Assembly: GCA_902597555.1 (NCBI GenBank)
Contig: CACJYE010000005.1
Location: 1-37,644 of the forward strand
Source: an uncultured Pelagibacteraceae bacterium
GTDB lineage: Bacteria > Pseudomonadota > Alphaproteobacteria > Pelagibacterales > Pelagibacteraceae
Length of the DNA stretch: 37,644 bases
Reading direction: 5' to 3'
Positions within the stretch are counted from its first letter, which is position 1, and every line of letters starts with the position of its first letter. This document shows positions 8,816-17,987 of this stretch, in pieces. Below the pieces are notes generated by a model that did no database searches, had not been told where the DNA came from, and worked only from the letters and a program-made list of their open reading frames with translations. The translations under genes were made by a program, and so were the position numbers.

Positions 8816-9514
8816 CTAAATTTTATATAACAAAAACTCTTCTTCTCCAGGGTTAAAAAGAAAAATCTTTTTCCATTTGATTTCGTTCAATATTGACGAG
8901 GTTTTTTCGCCTATACACATCAAATTTGTATTCATCCATAAATTTTCGGTTTGGTAAATCTTTATGAAATTTAAGAAACTTGACGCACTATTTTGAGAGT
9001 AAATATAGACCATATCAGGCATATTTAATTTTAATTCATTTACAAATTTCTCATCAAATTTTTGATTATGATCTACTCTGTAATTAATAATTCTTTTTAC
9101 ATTAAAACCTTCGCTTAATAACTGTTGATCTAAATCAACCGATATTGTCTCGCCACTAACGTAAAGTAATTCTTTATTTTTGGACTCATAACTTTGAATA
9201 ATTAACTCCTTTAAGTTTGAAACACTTCCCTCAGCCGCAATTGTATTTTGAAAACCAAAACTTCTTGCTTTTTTTTCTGTAGCATTACCAACGCAAAAGC
9301 ATTTAATATTTTTATCTAGTTTTTCTATATTTAAAAATTTTACCGCGTTTGCACTAGTGAAAACAATTCCACCAAAATCAGAAAATTTAATTTCTTCATA
9401 ATTAACTTTTTCAATTCTTATTAAAGGAAGATGAGAAACTTGATGTCCTAATGATTGAAATTTCAATATCATTTCTGAACAATCCTCTAGTGGTCTAGTT
9501 AACAAAATATGCAT
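8816..9514 (-). CDS. hemD: Uroporphyrinogen-III synthase
   Basis: LLTRPLEDC, GGIVFTSANAVKFL, YVSGETISVDL; 1 bp downstream of hemC. Confidence 0.85.
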   Translation of the reverse strand: MHILLTRPLEDCSEMILKFQSLGHQVSHLPLIRIEKVNYEEIKFSDFGGIVFTSANAVKFLNIEKLDKNIKCFCVGNATEKKARSFGFQNTIAAEGSVSNLKELIIQSYESKNKELLYVSGETISVDLDQQLLSEGFNVKRIINYRVDHNQKFDEKFVNELKLNMPDMVYIYSQNSASSFLNFIKIYQTENLWMNTNLMCIGEKTSSILNEIKWKKIFLFNPGEEEFLLYKI

Positions 9515-9515
9515 A

Positions 9516-10433
9516 TTATCTTTTATATGAATTATTTGATTTTGTTTTTAAAAGTATTCCAATCTCTTTACCAATTTCTTTAAACTCATTCAAATTACCA
9601 ACTTTTTTTTCATAAAACCTTTGTTTACCATCTAAAGAAAAAAGTTCAGCCTCCACTGTAATCTTATCTCCATCTACCACTGAATGAGCACCAATTGCTG
9701 TTTCACAATCTCCATCTAAAACTTTTAAAATATTTCTCTCAAGGTGGGCTCTTTTATATGTTTCCTCATGATTAATTTTGTTTAAAATAGAAATTGTCTC
9801 ATCATCATTCTCCCTGCACTGAAGAGCAATTACGCCTTGTCCTGCACTAGGAATTATTTCTTCAGCTGAAAAAATTTCTGAGATTTTATTTTCAAATTTT
9901 AAAAATTTGATACCAGCATAAGACAAAATAATTGCATCATATATCCCTTCATTCAATTTTCTAATTCTAGTATCTACATTTCCTCTTATAAGTTTACAGT
10001 TCAAATCTTCTCTAATTTTTTTTATTTGAAATTCTCTTCTGTATGATGAGGTACCAACAATTGACTTTTGATCTAAGTCTTTAAGTTTTTTTTTGTTCTT
10101 TGTAATTAAAATCTCTCTAGGGTCATTTCTTTCAAGGAAAGAGTCTGTTGTTAATCCTTTTGTTTCATTAGCAGGCATATCTTTAAGTGCATGGACTGCA
10201 ATATCTATATTTTTTAACTGAAGTTCTTTTTCAATATTACTAGAAAACAAACCTTTGCCACCAAGCTCAGATAATCTTGTATCCTGTACTTCATCACCTT
10301 TAGTTGTAATAGATTTAATTAAAATATCTTCATTACCAAAGTCGGTATTTTCAATAATCTTATCTTTAGCTTGTTGAGCATAAAGTAAGGCAAGCTTGCT
10401 ACCCCTAGATCCAATTATTATTTTTTTTCTCAT
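9516..10433 (-). CDS. hemC: Hydroxymethylbilane synthase (porphobilinogen deaminase)
   Basis: IIGSRGSKLAL, AVHALKDMPA, SSYRREFQIK, RGNVDTRIRKL, LDGDCETAIGAHS. Confidence 0.96.
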   Translation of the reverse strand: MRKKIIIGSRGSKLALLYAQQAKDKIIENTDFGNEDILIKSITTKGDEVQDTRLSELGGKGLFSSNIEKELQLKNIDIAVHALKDMPANETKGLTTDSFLERNDPREILITKNKKKLKDLDQKSIVGTSSYRREFQIKKIREDLNCKLIRGNVDTRIRKLNEGIYDAIILSYAGIKFLKFENKISEIFSAEEIIPSAGQGVIALQCRENDDETISILNKINHEETYKRAHLERNILKVLDGDCETAIGAHSVVDGDKITVEAELFSLDGKQRFYEKKVGNLNEFKEIGKEIGILLKTKSNNSYKR

Positions 10434-10486
10434 AAAAATTATTTCTTACTTGTATAAAGATTGTACAATTATTAAAAACTATTTGA

Positions 10487-11563
10487 ATGAGCAAAAAACC
10501 CTTAATTCTTGGAATAGAGTCTAGTTGTGATGAAACGGCAGCTTCTTTAATAACTGAAAATGAAGAGGGATTCCCAGTAGTTTTATCCAACATTGTTTCT
10601 AGCCAAATGGAGGTTCATAAAGAGTTTGGTGGTGTAGTTCCTGAACTAGCAGCACGTTCACACATTGAAAAAATTGATTGGATTGTCAAAAAAGCTATTG
10701 ATGAAAGTGGAAGAAAAATTGAAGAAATTGATGCAGTTGCTTCTACCGCTGGTCCTGGATTAATTGTTTGTTTATCAGTTGGGTTAAGTTTTGGTAAAGC
10801 TTTCGCAACAGCAATGAATAAACCTTTTATTGCTGTTAATCATTTAGAGGGACATGCTTTAAGTCCAAAACTAAATACAAATTTAAATTATCCATATTTA
10901 CTTCTTTTAATTTCAGGTGGGCACTCACAATATTTAAATGTTCAGAACCTTGGTAAATATAAAAGATTAGGAACAACCATTGATGATGCATTAGGTGAGG
11001 CGTTTGACAAAACGGCAAAACTTTTAGGAATAGAATTTCCAGGAGGACCTCAAATAGAAATTTTAGCTAAAAAAGGTGATCCAGAAAAATATGATTTACC
11101 AAAACCAATTTTCAGCAAAGGAGGATGCAATCTTTCTTTTGCGGGTTTAAAAACTGCCGTATTGAAGATAAGCAAAACAATTAAATCAGAACAAGATAAA
11201 TATGATCTTGCAGCATCTTTTCAAAAAACAATTGAGGAAATATTATATAAAAAAACAAAGATTGCTTTTACTGAATTTGAAAAAATAAATGAATTAAATG
11301 AAAAAATTTTCGTTGTTGCTGGTGGAGTTGCAGCAAATAAAAAAATTAGGTCTATGTTAATTAATCTATGTGAAGAAAATAATTATAAAAGTATTTTTCC
11401 ACCTATAGAGTTTTGTGGAGATAATGCGGCAATGATTGCAATGGTAGGTTTGGAAAAATTTAAAATAAATCAATTTGATAATTTAGATTATCCAGCAAAA
11501 CCTAGATGGCCTTTAGATGAAGATGCAGCTTTTCTAAAAGGTGCTGGAGTTCAATTGCAATGA
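10487..11563 (+). CDS. tsaD: tRNA N6-adenosine threonylcarbamoyltransferase
   Basis: LGIESSCDETAASL, VPELAARSHIEKI, NHLEGHALSP, LLISGGHSQY, DALGEAFDKTAKLLG. Confidence 0.97.
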   Translation: MSKKPLILGIESSCDETAASLITENEEGFPVVLSNIVSSQMEVHKEFGGVVPELAARSHIEKIDWIVKKAIDESGRKIEEIDAVASTAGPGLIVCLSVGLSFGKAFATAMNKPFIAVNHLEGHALSPKLNTNLNYPYLLLLISGGHSQYLNVQNLGKYKRLGTTIDDALGEAFDKTAKLLGIEFPGGPQIEILAKKGDPEKYDLPKPIFSKGGCNLSFAGLKTAVLKISKTIKSEQDKYDLAASFQKTIEEILYKKTKIAFTEFEKINELNEKIFVVAGGVAANKKIRSMLINLCEENNYKSIFPPIEFCGDNAAMIAMVGLEKFKINQFDNLDYPAKPRWPLDEDAAFLKGAGVQLQ

Positions 11564-11973
11564 AATATTGGTTGATGAAATCTGAACCAGATGTTTGGTC
11601 AATAGACCAACAAAAAAAAGCTGGAATTAAAGGTGCACCTTGGGATGGTGTCAGAAATTATCAAGCTGCAAAAAATTTAAAAAATATGAGTAAAGGAGAT
11701 CTATGTTTTTTTTATCATTCAAACATAGGAAAAGAGATAGTTGGAGTAGTAAAAGTTATTAAAGAATCATATATAGATAAAACAGACAAAACAGGGAGAT
11801 TTGTTGCCGTTACTGTTCAATTTAAGTCTAAATTTTCAAAGCCTATAACGCTCGAAAGTATTAAAAAAAATAAGGATTTAAGCCATTTAGCTCTGATAAA
11901 GCAAACTAGGCTTTCTGTAATGCCTGTTGATTATAAAAGCTGGAAAATTATAAATAACATGAGTAAAATTTAA
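11560..11973 (+). CDS. EVE domain-containing protein
   Basis: MKYWLMKSEPDVWSID...WDGVRNYQAAKNLKNMSKGDLCFFYHSN is typical EVE; overlaps the tsaD stop by 4 nt. Confidence 0.93.
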   Translation: MKYWLMKSEPDVWSIDQQKKAGIKGAPWDGVRNYQAAKNLKNMSKGDLCFFYHSNIGKEIVGVVKVIKESYIDKTDKTGRFVAVTVQFKSKFSKPITLESIKKNKDLSHLALIKQTRLSVMPVDYKSWKIINNMSKI

Positions 11974-11988
11974 AAAAAAAATTGTCCT

Positions 11989-14043
11989 ATGCCAAAAAAA
12001 AAGAAGAAGAAAAGCAAGGTAAGAAAAAAAAAGTCTAAAGTTAGAAAAAAATCTTCTAAAAAATCAAAAAAAAGAATTAAAGCAAAAAGGGAAAACGGAA
12101 ATACACCTCCTGAAGTTGTTATTAAAACAAAACCAGAATGGGTTAAAAGTAGCTTAGCAAATAAAAGTAAATACCAACAAAAATATTCTCAATCTATAAA
12201 AAGCAATGACGAATTTTGGAGGAAAGAAGGAAAAAGAATTACTTGGATAAAACCATATAAAAAAATTAAAGACGTAAAATACAGTACAAAAGAAGTAAAA
12301 ATTAAATGGTTTGAAGATGGCACTTTAAATGCTTCTGCAAATTGCATTGATAGACATTTAAAGGATAAAAAAGATAAAACTGCTATTATTTGGGTTGGAG
12401 ATGATCCAAAAGATACTCAAAAAATTTCTTATAAACAACTTCATCAAAAAGTTTCTAAAGCAGCAAATGGTTTAAAAAAATTAGGAATTAAAAAAGGTGA
12501 CCGTGTAACAATTTATTTAACTATGATACCAGAGCTAGCAATTTTAATGCTGGCTTGTGTAAGAATTGGTGCAGTACATTCAATTATTTTTGGAGGTTTT
12601 TCAGCAGATTCTATCTCTGGAAGAGTAAATGATTGCGAATCTGAATATATAATTACTGCTGATGAAGGAGTGAGAGGTGGAAAAACTATACCACTGAAAT
12701 ATACAGTCGATGAAGCTTTAATGAGTTGTCCAAACGTTAAAAAATGTATTGTTGTTAAACGAACTGGAAATTATATCAACTGGGATCATAACAGAGATGT
12801 TTGGTATCATGATTTAATTAAAGACGTTCCTAATCATTGTGAACCTGAAGAAATGAATGCAGAAGATCCTTTATTCATTTTATATACCTCAGGTTCAACG
12901 GGTAAACCTAAAGGAGTTCTTCATACTACTGGTGGTTATATGGTTTATGCTTCGATGACACATCAATATATTTTTAACTACAAACCAAAAGATATTTATT
13001 GGTGTACTGCTGATATTGGTTGGGTAACTGGACATAGTTATATTATTTATGGACCACTTTCGAATGGTGCAACAACTATAATGTTTGAAGGAATTCCAAA
13101 CTATCCTGATAGTTCAAGGTGGTGGCAAATAGTTGATAAATATAAAGTAAATACTTTTTACACAGCACCAACTGCAATTAGAGCATTAATGCGAGAGGGA
13201 GATAAACCAGTTAAAAAAACCTCTAGAAAATCCCTTAAACTTTTGGGAACGGTAGGAGAACCAATAAATCCAGAGGCTTGGATGTGGTACTATAAAACTG
13301 TGGGTAATTCTAAATGCCCAATTGTAGATACTTGGTGGCAAACAGAAACAGGAGGAATAATGATTGCTCCTCAAACAGGTGCAATTCCTCTTAAACCTGG
13401 ATCTGCAACAAAACCTTTCTATGGAATTAAGCCAGTGCTTGTAGATAAAAACGGTAAAGAAATTAAAGGAGCTGGAGAAGGAAGATTATGTATAGCTCAA
13501 TCATGGCCTGGGCAAATGAGAACTGTTTATGGTGATCATCAAAGATTTATAGATACATACTTTTCTCAATTTAATGGAAAATATTTCACAGGCGATGGAT
13601 GTCGAAGAGATAAAGATGGATATTACTGGATCACTGGTCGAGTAGATGATGTAATTATTGTTTCGGGACATAATCTTGGAACAGCTGAAATTGAAAGTGC
13701 GTTTGTTGCTCATCCAAAAGTAGCTGAAGCTGCTGTAGTTGGTTACCCTCATGATATTAAAGGTAATGGTTTGTATTGTTATGTAACCTTGAATGCAGGA
13801 GAAAGCGAAACTGGTGAACTAGAAAGAGATCTAAAACTTTGGGTTAGAAAACAAATTGGTCCTTTAGCAACTCCAGATCTAATTCATTTTACTCCGGGTC
13901 TTCCTAAAACAAGATCAGGAAAAATAATGAGAAGGATTTTAAGAAAAATTGCTGCTAATGAGCACGGTCAATTAGGAGACACAACTACTCTAGCAGATCC
14001 AAGTGTTGTTGATAGTTTAGTAGATAATAGAAAAAATATTTAA
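11989..14043 (+). CDS. acs: Acetyl-CoA synthetase with Lys/Arg-rich N-terminal extension
   Basis: [91 protein letters not shown]. Starts [21 protein letters not shown]. Confidence 0.95.
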   Translation: MPKKKKKKSKVRKKKSKVRKKSSKKSKKRIKAKRENGNTPPEVVIKTKPEWVKSSLANKSKYQQKYSQSIKSNDEFWRKEGKRITWIKPYKKIKDVKYSTKEVKIKWFEDGTLNASANCIDRHLKDKKDKTAIIWVGDDPKDTQKISYKQLHQKVSKAANGLKKLGIKKGDRVTIYLTMIPELAILMLACVRIGAVHSIIFGGFSADSISGRVNDCESEYIITADEGVRGGKTIPLKYTVDEALMSCPNVKKCIVVKRTGNYINWDHNRDVWYHDLIKDVPNHCEPEEMNAEDPLFILYTSGSTGKPKGVLHTTGGYMVYASMTHQYIFNYKPKDIYWCTADIGWVTGHSYIIYGPLSNGATTIMFEGIPNYPDSSRWWQIVDKYKVNTFYTAPTAIRALMREGDKPVKKTSRKSLKLLGTVGEPINPEAWMWYYKTVGNSKCPIVDTWWQTETGGIMIAPQTGAIPLKPGSATKPFYGIKPVLVDKNGKEIKGAGEGRLCIAQSWPGQMRTVYGDHQRFIDTYFSQFNGKYFTGDGCRRDKDGYYWITGRVDDVIIVSGHNLGTAEIESAFVAHPKVAEAAVVGYPHDIKGNGLYCYVTLNAGESETGELERDLKLWVRKQIGPLATPDLIHFTPGLPKTRSGKIMRRILRKIAANEHGQLGDTTTLADPSVVDSLVDNRKNI

Positions 14044-14684
14044 AACTGAATTAAATCTTTAAACTCCTGTTTAACAACATCCCATTTTAAAATCATCGAA
14101 TTTAGAACAATCTTTCGATCTAAAGTTTTTAATTCGTCTGAAATTGGAGCCCACTTATATAAAGAAAGAGCACTAGGATTAAAAGGTAAGTCTTGATAAT
14201 ACCCATCCCAATTAATTTTTTCTAATCTTTCATCAAAACTTTTTCTAGCTTCATCAATAATATCTAACGGCATCTTATTAGAAATTTCGTCATCTAAAAT
14301 TTTATTAAAAATTTCGTTTGCTTTATGAATATCCTGAAAATTAAAATTAACTTTTAAATATGAAAAAGTAAAAAAAGTTAAATCTTGTAATGCAACCGAA
14401 TAAATATTCCATTTAGCAAGATTTACTGATGACATGAATTCATCATTATCAAAATGAAGAACGTATCTTGTTCCCATTCTAGTTTTTAGATAATTATATA
14501 AAGTAACTTGAGTAGCCCAGGCAGATTTAGTTTGAATAAATTGTTCTAATTCATCTAAAGTTTTTATTTTTTTCTTTGGAATAAACGCCTTAAACATGGC
14601 GAATAAATATGTTTTAAAATCCTCAAGTTTTATATCTCTCCAAGTTAATTTGTATTTTCCCATGTAAATTTGTAAGTGCGCCAA
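14040..14684 (-). CDS. Conserved-looking protein of unknown function
   Basis: 214-aa ORF (or about 207 aa from the internal [11 protein letters not shown]...) with ordinary composition, exactly filling the space after acs. Confidence 0.7.
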   Translation of the reverse strand: MAHLQIYMGKYKLTWRDIKLEDFKTYLFAMFKAFIPKKKIKTLDELEQFIQTKSAWATQVTLYNYLKTRMGTRYVLHFDNDEFMSSVNLAKWNIYSVALQDLTFFTFSYLKVNFNFQDIHKANEIFNKILDDEISNKMPLDIIDEARKSFDERLEKINWDGYYQDLPFNPSALSLYKWAPISDELKTLDRKIVLNSMILKWDVVKQEFKDLIQF

Positions 14685-14707
14685 TTATATCTTAAAAAAG
14701 TAAGTAA

Positions 14708-14798
14708 ATAAGTACCTTATATGGTGAATTTTAGGTCTTTTCAAAACCTTCATAATGGTTATGGTTTCAACCAGTTATAACTAAATAGAGAGGTATAA
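14708..14798 (+). promoter_or_regulatory. Leader/upstream region of symporter operon with dyads and Shine-Dalgarno-like site
   Basis: ATAAG-TAC-CTTAT (14708-14720), TGGTT-TC-AACCA (14762-14773), AGAGAGG (14787-14793) ahead of the ATG at 14799. Confidence 0.4.
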
Positions 14799-15059
14799 AT
14801 GTCAAATCAACAAAAACACTGGGAAAAAACCAGGGGATTGTTATTTATAACACTGGCAATCTGGTTTGTTTTCTCAATTGGCATCTTTCTCTTTGGAGCT
14901 GAAATGAACGAGGTCACAGGACCTTTCGGTTATCCGTGGACATACTGGTTTACATGTCAGGGATCTCTTGGTGCTTTCGTAATCTTGATTTTCTGGTTTG
15001 CGAATAGACAAGAAAAAATCGATGAAGAGTTCGGCTTTAGCGAAAGAGAGGACGAATAA
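14799..15059 (+). CDS. Sodium:solute symporter small subunit (DUF4212-like)
   Basis: 86 aa, two TM, HWEKTRGLLFITLAIWFVFSIGIFLFGAEMN...GPFGYPWTYWFTCQGSLGAFVILIFWFANRQEKIDEEFG; directly before the large subunit. Confidence 0.88.
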   Translation: MSNQQKHWEKTRGLLFITLAIWFVFSIGIFLFGAEMNEVTGPFGYPWTYWFTCQGSLGAFVILIFWFANRQEKIDEEFGFSEREDE

Positions 15060-16870
15060 TGAAAGGTAATTTCATAGATAATTTGCCTAAGATTTACGGA
15101 ATCTATACAGGAGGATTTGTAGGTTTCATAATCATTATGGCAATTGCTGAACAGATGGGTATGACAGCTAAAACGATAGGTATCGCTTTCGTTGCATTTA
15201 CTGTATTCATCTATGCATTAATCGGTTATCTATCAAGAACAGCCCAAGCAGATGCATATTATGTAGCTGGAAGGCAAGTACCAACAGTCTTCAACGGAAT
15301 GGCGACGGCAGCAGACTGGATGTCTGGTGCATCATTCGTTGCTATGGCAGGTGGTATTTACTTTAAAGGTTACGGTTATATGGCTCTACTTGTTGGTTGG
15401 ACTGGTGGATACGTGCTTGTTGCATCTTTATTAGCACCATACCTAAGAAAATTTGGCTGTTATACAGTTCCAGATTTTATAGGTACGAGATACGGTGGTA
15501 ATTTAGCAAGATTTAGCGCAGTGGTCGTTTTAACTGTTGCTTCATTTACTTATGTGACTGCACAAATTAACGCTACAGGTACTATTGCATCTGTTGCACT
15601 AGATATCCCATTCCAATACGCAGTTTATGTTGGACTAATAAGTATTTTATTATGTTCAATGTTAGGTGGTATGAGAGGGGTAACTTGGACACAGGTTGCA
15701 CAATATATCGTACTAATTATAGCATACCTACTTCCAGTATTCTGGATCAGTAACAAAATGGGTGCGGGTTTCTTCCCTCACTTTATGTTAGCTGATGAGG
15801 TTGCTAGAATTGGTGAATTAGAACAACAGTTCGGTTTTGTTAAAAACGCAGCTGCTGATCTAAAAACAGTACCTAAAGGCTTAGCAGGAATAACTAAAGC
15901 TCACTCTGCAGTTAACGCTACACCTTGGGCATTTATTTCATTAGCATTAGCGATGATGATGGGAACAGCATCATTACCGCACGTGATGATGAGATACTTT
16001 ACTACTCCAAGTGTAAAAGCAGCAAGAAAATCAGTAGGTTGGTCATTATTTTTTATCTTCCTACTTTATTCTTCTGCTCCAATGTTAGCTACTTTATCTA
16101 AGTTATCATTGATCGACCCGAATTTACCAACAGGTATTATCGGTAAGACATTTGCAGAAGTAGAAGCAATAGACTGGTACCAAAACTGGAACCAAGCAAA
16201 CCTAATGTTTATCAGCGACTTTAACGGAAATGGAACTCTTGAATTAAATGAGTTCTTCATGGGTGGTAAAGCCGTTGTATTAGCAACACCAGAGATAGCT
16301 GGATTACCTTATGTAATTTCAGGTCTAGTTGCTGCAGGAGGTATGGCAGCTGCCATGTCTACTGCTGATGGTTTGATTCTAGCGATTGCAAACGCTATAT
16401 CACATGATGTTTACTATAAGATCATTGATCCAAAAGCGGAAACTGCAAAACGACTACTTGTTGCAAGGGTATTACTTGTAATAATTGGTTTTGCTGGAGC
16501 AACTATTGCAGCAATGGAGATTCAAGGAATCTTAGGTTCGGTTATCTGGGCTTTTGATTTTGCGATGTCTGGATTGTTCTTCCCACTTGTACTTGGTGTA
16601 TGGTGGAAGAGAGCTAATAGACAAGGTGCAATTGCTGGTATGCTAGGTGGTCTAATCGCCGGTGCGTGGTACTTAGTTTGGGTACGAACTGGTGGAAGTG
16701 GATTCCTAGGAATTACTCAGTTAACATTTGGTATCTTCGGATCAGCTGTTAGTTTAGTTTTAATGGTTATAGTTAGTTTAATGACTGCAGAACCAGATAA
16801 AGCTACTCAGAAAATGGTTGATGATGTACGTGTACCGAGTGGTAAATCAATTCTTGGTAAATCACACTAA
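15059..16870 (+). CDS. Sodium:solute symporter large subunit (SSS superfamily, ActP/VC_2705-like)
   Basis: ADAYYVAGRQVPTVFNGMATAADWMSGASF, VPDFIGTRYGG, LPYVISGLVAAGGMAAAMSTADGLILAIANAISHDVYYK. Confidence 0.93.
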   Translation: MKGNFIDNLPKIYGIYTGGFVGFIIIMAIAEQMGMTAKTIGIAFVAFTVFIYALIGYLSRTAQADAYYVAGRQVPTVFNGMATAADWMSGASFVAMAGGIYFKGYGYMALLVGWTGGYVLVASLLAPYLRKFGCYTVPDFIGTRYGGNLARFSAVVVLTVASFTYVTAQINATGTIASVALDIPFQYAVYVGLISILLCSMLGGMRGVTWTQVAQYIVLIIAYLLPVFWISNKMGAGFFPHFMLADEVARIGELEQQFGFVKNAAADLKTVPKGLAGITKAHSAVNATPWAFISLALAMMMGTASLPHVMMRYFTTPSVKAARKSVGWSLFFIFLLYSSAPMLATLSKLSLIDPNLPTGIIGKTFAEVEAIDWYQNWNQANLMFISDFNGNGTLELNEFFMGGKAVVLATPEIAGLPYVISGLVAAGGMAAAMSTADGLILAIANAISHDVYYKIIDPKAETAKRLLVARVLLVIIGFAGATIAAMEIQGILGSVIWAFDFAMSGLFFPLVLGVWWKRANRQGAIAGMLGGLIAGAWYLVWVRTGGSGFLGITQLTFGIFGSAVSLVLMVIVSLMTAEPDKATQKMVDDVRVPSGKSILGKSH

Positions 16871-16878
16871 ATAAGTTT

Positions 16879-16912
16879 TTAAAGGGGCGATTAATTTCGC
16901 CCCTTTTATTTC
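16879..16912 (+). terminator. Rho-independent terminator
   Basis: AAAGGGGCGA-TTAATT-TCGCCCCTTTT with a following T-rich tract, 10 bp after the symporter stop. Confidence 0.92.
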
Positions 16913-16938
16913 AATACAAATTCCAATATAAATTTTGA

Positions 16939-17289
16939 ATGTCAGCAAATTTTCATCCTTTAATTTATTTTATTGATTATTTGCTTGGGATCATCATGTG
17001 GACTCTTATTGGAAGAGTAGCAATGAATATTTTTCAAAGAGAAGACTCACAATTCTTTTTCATGAGAGTATTTGTGAGATACACAAATCCTCTAATAAAA
17101 TTATTTAAACCAATAACACCCTCATTTATTATTGGACCATTAGTGCCTTTATATGTTGCTTGGTTTTTCTACATGATTAGATTTTATCTAATGCCTTGGA
17201 TCTTAGGCTATTCAGTGATGGGAATGTTGTCATTTCCTTTGGAGAGTGAAATTTCAAGACAAATTTATCAATTTTTTAATTCATTTTAA
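16939..17289 (+). CDS. YggT-like membrane protein
   Basis: 116 aa, hydrophobic; RYTNPLIKLFKPITPSFI resembles the YggT core. Confidence 0.6.
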   Translation: MSANFHPLIYFIDYLLGIIMWTLIGRVAMNIFQREDSQFFFMRVFVRYTNPLIKLFKPITPSFIIGPLVPLYVAWFFYMIRFYLMPWILGYSVMGMLSFPLESEISRQIYQFFNSF

Positions 17290-17323
17290 TTTTTAAAATT
17301 GATACTAGTTAATCTAGTAATCA

Positions 17324-17983
17324 ATGAAAAATATACAAATTTCACCATCAATTTTATCAGCTGATTTTAGTCAGTTGGGTACAGAAATAAAAAGACTTGA
17401 AGAAGGTGGTGCTGACATGATCCATGTTGACGTAATGGATGGTCATTTTGTTCCTAATTTAACAATAGGAGCACCTGTAATTAAAGCTCTTCGAAAACAT
17501 TGTTCATTAAAATTCGATGTTCATTTGATGATATCACCAGTGCATAAATATATAGATGCTTATGCTGATGCGGGAGCAGATATAATTACTATTCACCCCG
17601 AAGCAACTGATAATTTAGAAGATTCAATTAAAAAAATAAAAGAAAAAAATAAAAAAGTCGGCGTATCATTAAATCCTGAGTCTAAAATCGATTTAATTTC
17701 AAATTTATTAGATCAAATTGATTTAGTTTTAATTATGAGTGTAAATCCTGGATTTGGAGGTCAAAAATTTATGCCAGAGGTTTTGTATAAAATTAAAGAT
17801 CTAAAAAAAATAAAAGAAGAAAAAGAATTAAATTTTGACATAGAAATTGATGGTGGAATAAATTTTGATAACTGCAAAAGTGCAATTGATGCTGGTGCCA
17901 ATATTCTTGTTTCTGGCACAACAGTGTTTAAAAGTAATGATGGAGATATAAAGAAAAATATTAATTTATTAAAATTAAAATAA
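17324..17983 (+). CDS. rpe: Ribulose-phosphate 3-epimerase
   Basis: ISPSILSADFSQLG, HVDVMDGHFVPNLTIGAPV, DVHLMI, MSVNPGFGGQKF, DGGIN. Confidence 0.97.
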   Translation: MKNIQISPSILSADFSQLGTEIKRLEEGGADMIHVDVMDGHFVPNLTIGAPVIKALRKHCSLKFDVHLMISPVHKYIDAYADAGADIITIHPEATDNLEDSIKKIKEKNKKVGVSLNPESKIDLISNLLDQIDLVLIMSVNPGFGGQKFMPEVLYKIKDLKKIKEEKELNFDIEIDGGINFDNCKSAIDAGANILVSGTTVFKSNDGDIKKNINLLKLK

Positions 17984-17987
17984 GTTA

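Noticed and set aside
7441-17289. Two YggT-like genes (7441-7731 and 16939-17289) as a recent duplication
   Set aside because: Sequences are too dissimilar for a recent duplication; the second is only loosely YggT-like.
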